Shown in pieces: positions 1 through 8,134 of a stretch of DNA of 64,000 nucleotides (the stretch's first letter is position 1; each line of letters starts with the position of its first letter). The DNA is from Eimeria necatrix. Its lineage: Eukaryota; Apicomplexa; Conoidasida; Eucoccidiorida; Eimeriidae. The notes under the pieces are model-generated. The model searched no databases. It was not told the origin of the DNA and saw only the letters and a list, made by a program, of their open reading frames with translations. A program made the translations under genes and the position numbers. Location: assembly GCF_000499385.1 (NCBI RefSeq), contig NW_013651986.1, positions 1 through 64,000 of the forward strand. The letters run 5' to 3'.

Positions 1-40
1 CGGGGGGGCCCCCCGGGGGGCCCCCCGGGGGGGCCCTCAG
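1..40. repeat. Alternating G-run/C-run low-complexity sequence
   Basis: Blocks of six or seven G alternate with blocks of five to seven C. The same pattern returns at 661-780, where it is read as Pro/Gly codons. It is self-complementary and could fold or form G-quadruplexes. Confidence 0.8.
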
Positions 41-248
41 CTGCTTCCTGCAGCAAGCTGCTGCAGCAGGGGCCCTGCAGCTGCCCAGCCAGGACGTGGG
101 GGCCCCCGAAGTGAGCCAATACACTCTGCAGCTGCTGCTGCTGCAGTCTGTTGCAGAAGCAGCAGCAGAACGTTTGCTGTTTTTGAATAGACTGGAGGCC
201 CTTTGTGCCAGCAGAAGCATAGGCTCTGCAGTGCTGGGGAAGGCCATG

Positions 249-292
<44 letters not shown>

Positions 293-338
293 GCCCGCGG
301 CCCACGTCCCGGCGGCCACTGCTGCTGCCTTCGGCCCC

Positions 339-369
<31 letters not shown>

Positions 370-461
370 ACCGACGCAAAGTCGGAATTACCTTCGAGCA
401 GTTCACGAAGATGCTGCTGGCGGACAGCAGCGGGCCCTTCGGCGAGGCCGAGTGGATGGTG

Positions 462-520
<59 letters not shown>

Positions 521-1094
521 GGTCCCGCGGCGGCTCGCAGAAACGCTGGCAGCAGTTGCCAACTCCAACAAACTCCGCAAAGACTCCGACGTTAGAGTGC
601 ATCAAATCTTTAGAGATTTAATTCAATTTGGTTTAAAGCATGACCAGCTAGCAGCAGCAGGGGGGGCCCCCCTGCTGGGGGCCCTGGGGGCCCCCCTGTC
701 GCCGGGCCCCGCGAGGGGCCCCCGGGGCCCCCCGGGGCCCCCCGGGGGGGCCCCGGGGGGCCCCCCGGGGGGCCCCCCAGGCCTCAAAACCCATGAAGGA
801 CCTTTTCTTGTTTCTTTATTCAGCAGCTACTTAAAAGAATTCGAAAGAAACACGGAAAAGAACAGCACGCACAGGGCCCCGCTGCAGCTGGGGCCCCAGT
901 GGACTGCGGAGCAGTGCAGCAGCAGCATAGACCTGATGGCTGCGGAAGAAGCTGCTGAAATCCGCAAATTAAATCTTATGAAAGAAAAGGCGTGGGCGCA
1001 GTTGCGCGTGTTGGGGGTGGAGGCTTCAGGTGTACATACACCTGAGGCGGGCGCGGCGCACGGCCCGCTCGCGCTGGCGCTCGCGCTGCTCTGA
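1..1094 (+). CDS. Hypothetical Ala/Ser/Pro-Gly-rich protein, 3' part
   Basis: An open frame runs from the window edge to a TGA at 1092-1094, so the 5' end is probably outside. I do not recognise the protein. Complex, gene-like segments are separated by homopolymers: a leader near 105-245, a poly-Ala block (GCT)n at about 250-291 and 339-366, a segment starting NRRKVGITFEQFTKMLL, a poly-Ser block from (AGC)n at 463-516, a segment with VRVHQIFRDLIQFGLKHDQL, a Pro/Gly block made of alternating G and C runs at 661-780, and a charged C-terminal part with AAEEAAEIRKLNLMKEKAW. The serine run reads as poly-Gln in the next frame, but the flanking complex sequence is open only in this frame. Some repeat blocks may be introns, because CTG-run-plus-CAG acts as a 3' splice site elsewhere in this window. 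The end of the frame contains a GGTGTAC palindrome copy at 1028-1043. Confidence 0.45.
661..780. repeat. G/C-run block within the first gene
   Basis: Long alternating runs of G and C, translated in the open frame as a collagen-like Gly/Pro/Ala stretch. It is very GC-rich compared with the AT-rich intergenic sequence around 1340-1420. Confidence 0.75.
1028..1043. repeat. GGTGTACRTACACC palindrome, copy 1
   Basis: AGGTGTACATACACCT, a 16-base palindrome with a central mismatch. Similar copies lie at 3140-3153, 5143-5158 and 5218-5233, all within the first 5.3 kb. Confidence 0.75.
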
Positions 1095-1836
1095 GGCCGC
1101 CGAAACGGAGGAAAGCGCCGCCAAATGCCATTTATTTCGACAGAATTGCAATAATAAATGTCAATCTTTCCAAAATAATGCATTTTTGAAGAAGTTTCCC
1201 GGAAATATCGCGCAGATCGGGAAAAAAATTCAAGTTTTTGAACGCCCGCCAGCTGTCGCTTCTGCACAGCCAAAGGCCAGTGCGCGCCGGCGGGGCTCTG
1301 CCGCCCGCTGCTTGTTTTATAAAGGGAATGGAGTTTAACAATTGAAATTAATTTAATTCATTTAATTCATTTAATTTAATTAATTTAATTCAATTAATGC
1401 AATTAAATCCAATTCAAAATCCTTTCAATCATCAAGTCCAACGGAAGTTCAACAGCTGCCCCCGTGGCTGGCCCTGCGAGGTGTTTGTTTGTCTTGCTTT
1501 GTCGCTCTCCGGACTTTGTGGATTGTGGCTTTATTTTTTCTGTCATTTCTTTTATTTTGTTCTTTTTCAATTCTTTTATTTGTTTTATTTTTGGACTTCT
1601 TCTTTGCTGCGCTGCCTGCTGCAGCAGCAGCGCTTTGCTGCGCAGCGCCTTTGTTTTTTGTTGCCTTGCACTTCAAGTTGTTTTCTTTTCTTCATTGTTT
1701 GCTCATTTGTTTTTTATTTGTTTTCTTTTCTTTTATTTATTTTCTAAACCCCAATTTGTTTTCCTGCTGCTCTGCAGCAGCGCGCAACGGCCTCGAGGCG
1801 CTGCGGCGAACTCCGCCCCTTTACCTTTCAAATTTT

Positions 1837-1878
1837 GGGTTCTAGGGTTTAGGGTTTAGGGTTTAGGGTTTAGGGTTT
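1837..1878. repeat. Interstitial telomere-like array (GGGTTTA)n
   Basis: About five tandem GGGTTTA units, the first with a base change (GGGTTCTAGGG). The heptamer is the telomere repeat type of coccidia and plants. An array in the opposite orientation lies at 5338-5370. Confidence 0.9.
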
Positions 1879-1949
1879 GTTTTTTGTTCATTTTTTGCTG
1901 CTTCAGTCTTTACGGGACCCAGCTTATGGCGTCGTGGCTCCCTAGATCA

Positions 1950-2135
1950 GCAGCAGCAGCAAGAGTTGCCTGCAGCAGCAACAGCAGCAAAAGAAGCAGA
2001 AGCAGCAGCAGCAAGAGCTGCCTGCAGCAGCAGCAGCAGCAGCAAAAGAAGCAGAAGCAGCAGCAGCAAGAGATGCCTACAGCAGCAGCAAGAGATACCT
2101 GCAGCAGCAGCAGCAGCAAAAGGAACAGCTGCAGC
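1950..2135. repeat. CAG-rich imperfect tandem repeat
   Basis: Two to three copies of a unit of about 60 bases made of CAG blocks, GCAAGAG(C/A)TGCCTGCAG and AAAAGAAGCAGAAG, with a shorter variant at the end. It is open in all plus frames; coding status is unknown. Confidence 0.7.
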
Positions 2136-2859
2136 AGCTACTGCAGTTTTGTTTGTTACCTTATTGCAATTATTGATAACATACGCGCGGCTTGACTCCA
2201 GCAGCGCGTCGGATCCATTATAATTGTTTAAATAAAAATAAATTATTATGAAAATAATAATTAATTTAAATCTAAATAAATTTAAATATTTAAAATCCCA
2301 TTTACACGCTCAAGCAACTGGATCGGCCGCATCGCCGCGGGCTGCATGCAGCTGCATGCGTTCGGTGAGCTCGCAGGCCATAAGAACACGAAATAAAGAG
2401 TTAAAGAGAGCAAATAGAAGAAGTTTAATTAAATTAAATAAAAATTAAGTTATAATTGAATTCAAATTTAATTTAAATTTAACAAAAGCTGTCAAATAAA
2501 CGCATTTCTTGGGCAAGTTGGCGCTGCAGCGGCCAATGGTCTGCAGCCGGCGAAAGGGCTGCTGCTCTGTCGGTTTTAGATCATTTCTTTTCGTTTTTGT
2601 TCTTTTAATTTAATTTCCAACAGTTTATTTCATTTTAATCTCAACAACAAATGTAGAAAGCTGCTGTTTGCTGCTTTCGCTTGGAGCCGCTGCTGGCAGT
2701 TTCGCGTGGCGGCGTTTCGCTCCCGGCTGTACAGACAGCTCCTGAGCTGTAGACCCTTTGTTTGCTTTAATTTGCATTTATTTTCCATTTATTTAATTTA
2801 TTTTTTCAATTTAATTCCGCTGCTTTCCTTAAATGGCATAAAGGGGCTCCGAGTGCACC

Positions 2860-3294
2860 ATGGACGACGGGGAAGACCTGCAGCAGTTCCTCGCGCGGCT
2901 GCTGACGAAGAAGTTCTGGAAAGCCAAACTGACTTGTGGGTCTTTCAAAGGATTTGAATAAAGATTTAAATAAAGATTTAAATAAAGATTTAAATAAAAG
3001 ATTTAAATAAAAGATTTAAAGAAAAGATTCAAATTAAAAGACAAACTTGGCACTTAGTGTAAAATTATTATTTAAATCTTTTAATTTGCTTTTCGGGGCT
3101 TCGCTGCCGTCCGAGTGGCCGTTGAAGGCCCCCTGCTGCGGTGTACGTACACCTGAAGATCCTTCGCTGCAGGTCTTGCTGCTGCGCTGCTGCTGCGCTG
3201 CTGCTGCGCTGCTGCTGCAATTAGCTGCTTAAGGTTTGTTTGCTGCTGCTGCCTTGCGGCTCCCTGCTGCTCTTTCTGGCACGTCCTGCTCTCA

Positions 3295-3335
<41 letters not shown>

Positions 3336-3934
3336 AGGGGCAAATGCGTTTCGGGCGCTGCTGCTGGTGGGGGTTTTGCTGTGTCTTCGCTACTTGGGCG
3401 CCGCGTGAGTCTTTTTAATAAAAGAAATAATTAAAAGAATTAAATTAAAAGAATTAAATTAAAAGCAGCAGTTTTAATTGTTTTATTTTGAAGTTTAAAT
3501 TCCCTTGCTGCTGCTGCTGCTGCACTTCAAGACTTTTACAAGTTCTGCCTAAAGACTTTGTTTGCTTTAATTCTTTTTTGTCTTTTTTAATTTTTAATTT
3601 TTAATTTTTGTTTTTTATTTTTTAATTTCATTTTGACCTCCATTTGGCGGCTGCTGCAGTTCCTTTTCTTATTTCGTTTTCCTCCTTTTGCCTTTTCGCC
3701 CTTCTGCTGCTGCTGCTGCTACTCCTGCTGCTACTCTTGCTGCTATTCCTGCTGCTGCTACTCCTGCTGCTGCTGCTGCTACTCCTGCTGCTGCTGCTGC
3801 TACTCCTGCTGTTGCTGCTGCTACTCCTGCTGCTGCTACTCCTGCTGCCGCTGCTGCTACTCCTGCTGCTGCTACTCCTGTTGCTGCTACGCCTGCTGCT
3901 GTTGCTGCTACTCCTGCTGCTGCTGCTGCTGCTA

Positions 3935-3966
<32 letters not shown>

Positions 3967-3967
3967 A

Positions 3968-4010
<43 letters not shown>

Positions 4011-4974
4011 AGCTTCGCCTCCGTCTTGGGCATATTTTTGATTTTTTGGAACCTCGGCGAGGGCGGGGGCGGCGCGAGCGCTTATTCGGTTTTCAACAGA
4101 GGGGCGAATTACTTGTTGGGGGACTTGCGGCTGCAGCGGCTGGACCAGCAGCTGCGGAACGGGGGTAATTAATGCAATTAATTGATTAATTAATCAATTA
4201 ATTAATCAATTAATTAATTAATTTTATTTATTTATTTATTTATTTCATTATTTAATTCATTTCCGCTTTTTTCCCATCCATTTGCCTCGAAAAAGCAGCT
4301 CAAACCGTTTTGCTGCTCTCGCTGCAGCAGCTTTTGTGCTGCAGCAACTTCGCTGCTGCGCTCACGCCGCATGCAGCTGCCTCTTTGCTGCTGCTGCTGC
4401 TGCTGTGCCTCTTTGCTGCTGCTGCTAGTGTTTCTCTGTTGCTGCATATATGCCTTTTTTCTGCTGCTGCTGCTAGCGCCTCTTTGCTGCTGCTGCTAAT
4501 GCCTCTTTGTTGCTGCTGCTGCTGCTGCTGCTAGTGTTTCTCTGTTGCTGCATATATGCCTTTTTTCTGCTGCTGCTGCTAGCGCCTCTTTGCTGCTGCT
4601 GCTAATGCCTCTTTGTTGCTGCTGCTGCTGCTGCTGCTAGTGCCTCTTTGTTGCTGCTGCTGCTAGTGCACTGTTTTATTCTTAGTTTGGCAGAGGCAGT
4701 GCTTTGGCGCTTCTTTTGCTGCGCACTTTTGGCGTTCTTCTTGCTGCAGCAGCAGCAGCTGCTGCTGCTGCTGCTGCTGCCACTTGCCGCCCTGCTATTG
4801 CCTTTTCTGTGGCAGTCTTTGTGTCTAAGTGGCGCAGCATCTGCTGCTTTTGCTGCCGCCTTCGTTGCTGCTGCTGCTGCCAGTCTTGCTGCTGCTGCTG
4901 CTGCGGTGGCGGCGGCTCCTGCCACTGCTGGTGCCACCAGGGCTGCGGGGTCTAGCCATTAGCTGCTGCTGCTC

Positions 4975-5014
<40 letters not shown>

Positions 5015-5144
5015 AGATGCAGCAGTGGAGGAGGAGGGAAATGTTGTTGCTTACCGACCCCCTGTGGAGTTGAAGTCTCGGGACGCAAATAAGAAATGCC
5101 CTTGTGGTTCTGGACGGAAGTTGAAGAAGTGCTGCGGCGTTTAG
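2860..5144 (+). CDS. SAYSvFN-domain membrane protein with C-terminal SEC-C motif
   Basis: Four exons join in phase: 2860-2935, 3338-3404, 4013-4164 and 5017-5144, giving 140 residues. Residues about 27-66 form a hydrophobic hairpin. It is followed by the SAYSVFN motif (residues 70-76) and a tail with RLDQQLRNG, the layout of the SAYSvFN family. The human member SAYSD1 is an ER membrane protein linked to stalled translocation and UFMylated ribosomes. Unlike SAYSD1, which ends with this domain, the protein continues to CPCGSGRKLKKCCG (residues 126-139), a SEC-C zinc-binding motif. Donors are GTGGGT, GTGAGT and GTAATT. Each of the three introns ends in a long CTG run closing with CAG, and the introns carry AATTAA and CTG repeats. 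The start ATG at 2860 has a short acidic leader. The stop codon TAG overlaps the next palindrome. The exon chain is inference; the two motifs are seen directly. Confidence 0.82.
2943..3035. repeat. AATAAAGATTTA tandem repeat in intron 1
   Basis: Several tandem units of AATAAAGATTTAA and the slightly longer AATAAAAGATTTAA just downstream of the first donor of the SAYSvFN gene. Confidence 0.8.
3140..3153. repeat. GGTGTACGTACACC palindrome, copy 2
   Basis: Perfect 14-base palindrome in intron 1 of the SAYSvFN gene. Confidence 0.8.
3296..3337 (+). repeat. (CTG)n tract forming a 3' splice site
   Basis: About thirteen CTG units followed by CAG at 3335-3337. The next base starts exon 2 of the SAYSvFN gene. 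The run takes the place of the polypyrimidine tract. Confidence 0.75.
3703..4012 (+). repeat. CTG/CTACTC compound repeat ending at a splice acceptor
   Basis: CTG runs interrupted by CTACTC, ending in an uninterrupted CTG run and CAG (4010-4012). Exon 3 of the SAYSvFN gene starts at 4013. The open frames across it are products of the repeat. Confidence 0.8.
4165..4262. repeat. AATTAATT / TTTA simple repeat
   Basis: AT-rich simple sequence beginning at the donor of exon 3, with AATTAATTAATC units followed by (TTTA)n. It resembles the AT-rich block at 1338-1420. Confidence 0.8.
4428..4640. repeat. Tandem duplication of about 105 bases
   Basis: Two nearly identical copies, each starting GTGTTTCTCTGTTGCTGC and containing CATATATGCC, GCGCCTCTTTG and CTG runs, lie back to back in intron 3 of the SAYSvFN gene. 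Confidence 0.75.
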
Positions 5145-5257
5145 GTGTACGTACACCTCAGCTCTGCATGCAGACTTCCTTGTAATGCGTTTTTGAGGAA
5201 GTCTGCATGCAGAGCTGAGGTGTACGTACACCTCAGCTCTGCATGCAGACTTCCTTT
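5143..5257. repeat. Palindrome and inverted-repeat unit (copies 3 and 4)
   Basis: AGGTGTACGTACACCT occurs at 5143-5158 and 5218-5233. Between them lies an inverted repeat with arms 5157-5181 and 5195-5219 (one end mismatch), each containing CTCTGCATGCAGACTTCC or its complement. The same arm sequence is repeated directly at 5234-5257. The unit abuts the SAYSvFN stop codon. It looks like a small hairpin element, and no transposase is seen. Confidence 0.85.
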
Positions 5258-5337
5258 CAATGCGTTTTTGCTCCTCTGGGGTTTCTCTGGGTTGCTGCAG
5301 TTGTGGGGAGTTGCCTCAAAACTGTGACTGAGACAGG

Positions 5338-5370
5338 CTAAACCCTAAACCCTAAACCCTAAACCCTAGG
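5338..5370. repeat. Interstitial telomere-like array (CCCTAAA)n
   Basis: Four CCCTAAA-type units, opposite in orientation to the array at 1837-1878. It marks the change from repeat-rich to repeat-poor sequence. Confidence 0.9.
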
Positions 5371-5381
5371 TCTGTCCAACA

Positions 5382-5476
5382 AAGGCGAAAGAGCAAATGA
5401 CACTATTTGCTTCGCCTTCTCCCGATTCAGAAACGGCGGGGGCCGCCGTTTCCTCTTCACTGGTTTTTCAGTGAAG
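5382..5476. repeat. Cluster of three stem-loops
   Basis: Three consecutive hairpins: 5382-5398 with 5405-5418 (14 pairs and a three-base bulge), 5430-5439 with 5443-5452 (GAAACGGCGG, ten perfect pairs), and 5455-5461 with 5470-5476 (CTTCACT). They start 12 bases after the telomere-like array. Function is unknown. Confidence 0.7.
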
Positions 5477-6869
5477 TGGAAAACGCAGCAAAAAAAGCTC
5501 GAGAGATTGGCTAGCGAAGTAGCTGTGGAGTGGCGGTGATAAACAATGCAAAAAAGAAAATATAAATGAGTAAAATAGAAGAATTAAAACAGAGGCAAAG
5601 GCGCAGCAGTAGAAAGCGTTAAAGGCAATTGATAGGAGGAGAGGCAACTAAGAAAGAGAATACAAACGAAGACGAAGAAGCAGCAGCAGAGACGCAAAGA
5701 AAAGCATTTTTTAATAGTCACAGAGGCCGGAATAAATAATTAAAAAGGATAAAAGGCGGATTTGAAGCAGCGGAGAAGTGTTCTTGGTTTTATTTGCAGC
5801 TTCTTAATGGGAATCACGGAGCGTTCTGTGTGCAGATTGGCCGTGGAGTGAATCCTAGGCTTCAAAAGATGATCTGATTCGAACTATTGTTCATAATATT
5901 CGAATTCAAAATTAGTCTAAGACATTTTGTGCACATTGCTTAAGACTATGGAGCGCATTAGAGGCGCATTCGTCGGCCCTCGGGTCTTAGGCGGGCAGAG
6001 CTGAATGCTGCTGAGTAAGAAAGCTCAGGAGTGGCAGATTTGTATATATGTAGCAAGTTTGTGGCAATAAATAAAAATAAGTACTTAAAATTAATGAGCT
6101 GCTGCTGTTTTCTTGCAGAAGTGCGCAGTGTCTGGTGGTCGCTGCTGCAGATGTTGGCTGTCGTAGACAGAAAACTCAGTATGCGAAATCGGGAAAACCA
6201 AAATGCAAGAATGGAGCCTTAAAAAATGCAAATCATTGAAAATGAATTGTATTTTGAGCGCTTATTCAGGAAAAGAGGCGTCGAGTGGAAGAATATCCAT
6301 ATTCAGGCATTTGTTTCGGTGATGTTCGTGTGCCGCTGCAGGCAACATCGAGCCGCGGGCTTCGAAATGCAAATAAATTGTGCAAATTAGCTTTAAATAT
6401 ACCTTTTATTTAATTGCATTTGTTTTCTAAATATCGGTTTGGTCTGATTCTGCATTCTCATACGCTTTTCTTGCGGTGAAGGGCACCGCCTGAGCCACTG
6501 CCCGCTGTGCTCGCTCTGAAGTCGATTACCCAGTGAGTGTGGGGGAACCGGCAGTCATACTTTGAACCTGAAACCCAGCTGTAAAACAATATTCTCTGTT
6601 ATTGTTTATAAGAAAAGAATAAAATTTGGCCGAAGTTAGCTCGAAAAATCAGGAATGCTGCCGGAGCTCGCCGATGCTGACTTGGCGGTCTGCCGTTTGC
6701 GGCTGCCGGGCCTTGCTGTCTGAGTTTAACTTCTGAGCACTTGCTTAAAATATCACACCACTCTTCTTGAAATTTGATTCTTTACGTATACATTTTTATT
6801 TATTTTTGAACGTGAAGAGCTTCTCCGAGAGAAGCAGAGAGGCAGACACATAGCCCGACGACCTCCACG
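5477..6869. other. Intergenic, no clear gene
   Basis: A/G-rich and then mixed sequence without an exon I can support. A good 3' splice-like site followed two bases later by a donor-like GTGCGC lies at about 6105-6127. Confidence 0.5.
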
Positions 6870-7006
6870 ATGGCGACCAGCCGTCGGCTCTGCCTCTCTC
6901 CAGGCATAATGTCCATCTTTTTGAGTTTTATTGCAGCTATAATTCTCATTCTTGGATCTCCAGATGTAGTTGAATCATATTTAGACACAGTAAATGTCGT
7001 AAGGAG
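6870..7006 (+). CDS. Possible leader exon encoding a signal or anchor segment
   Basis: An ATG at 6870 opens MATSRRLCLSPGIMSIFL, continuing into a hydrophobic run (FLSFIAAIILILGSP) typical of a signal peptide or signal anchor. The frame passes possible donors at 6990 (GTAAAT) and 6999 (GTAAGG), then becomes Arg/Pro-rich and stops at 7134-7136; the end given is approximate. It may be the first exon of the EEP gene that starts at 8.1 kb, but I could not find an intermediate exon that joins in phase. It may also belong to a separate small gene or be chance. Confidence 0.3.
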
Positions 7007-8134
7007 GTTGCGGCGATCCAGAAGCCGCTATGTGATCAGCCCGCCCGAGCCGCCTGCCCGGCGCGCGAAAAGGTCTTCTTCTCTCCCTTCTCGGTGTGCC
7101 TTTCCCCTGATCTGTACCTTCTTTAATACATTATGATCCCAAAATTGCCTATTTTACAGCAAAGCCAAACCCTAGCCGAGCCAGAGACGAGCACAGCAGC
7201 AGCCCACCGTAGGCACGTCTGCTGGTTTGTGATTCACCTATGAACTGTTTCTGCGGTCTTTATCCTCAGCCTGCCATCTGGATTGAGTGACGAAGGTAAA
7301 TCTAAATAGCCTTACTCATGAGCTTTTAGCTTTATTCCCCGAACAGGAATGAGGGTTTTGCAGCGCCGAGTGTCTCGGAGCTGTCTCGCTGTTTACACCG
7401 CAGGCCTGCTAAATATGGTAAGGCAGGCAAGTAGAACATCTTGTGTGTTGCCGTTTGCGTTTGCTTTGTTTGCAGAAGTAAGCTGAACCTCCAAGAGGCC
7501 CCTTTCAGGGCAGATCAGGCCCCTGCAGTGGCTCAGAAAGCCACCGTGACTCTGCCGTTCTGTATTAGTGGCAGAATGGTTGCAGACGGGCACCTCTTAA
7601 GTGCAGCAGCACCAACGCTTCATTGCTGCTGCTGCTGCTGCTGCTACAGTTGTGTTCTTGCATGTCCGATTGCTTGCCGTTTTCGCAGCGAGAAGCGCTC
7701 AAAGCTCCTTTGGAGGACAATGGACCGGCAGGTGAAAACATCAAGAGAAGCAGCAGCAATAACCCCACTTCGAACAACAGAACTGCTTTAAATAACAATA
7801 TAATCATTAATAAGATGTTTAGAAAGTGAAGCGAGCACGTAGGTGCTCCTAAACACTCATGCAGCTTGCACAGCAGGGGCTGGCTCTCATCTGAGCCACA
7901 TACGAAGAGCCTTTGCATTCAAAACTCATATTTGAACATTTTTCCTACTTTTAAGCCGCATAGTAAGCTGGTTTCAACAGCATTGGCAGCAGACTCTAAA
8001 CGTGTTGGCCCGTTGGGACTTGATGTGCCTTTGCAGTCGAGAAATTTCTAAAGAGCAAGCCAACAAGGGCTGCACTTCTGGCTGCGGCGACTCGACAAGT
8101 GGATTTCAACTTGGGGCCCACAAATTCAATACCT

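Larger units (their letters stand above)
1095..2859. other. Gap between first gene and SAYSvFN gene
   Basis: No exon I can support. It holds AT-rich AATTTAATT repeats (about 1338-1420), a T-rich stretch (1520-1745), a telomere-like array (1837-1878), a CAG-rich imperfect tandem repeat (about 1950-2135) and further AATTTAA-type sequence (2220-2480). The CAG-rich block is open in several frames, as such repeats are, so openness is not evidence for coding. Confidence 0.6.

Noticed and set aside
3633..4172. Long poly-Cys, poly-Leu and poly-Ala frames across the CTG repeat
   Set aside because: All three plus frames are open because the repeat has no stops. The gene model treats the repeat as intron and uses only 4013-4164 as exon.
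4232..4937. Minus-strand Gln/Ala/Ser-rich frames
   Set aside because: Reverse readings of CTG runs with no complex sequence beyond the repeats.
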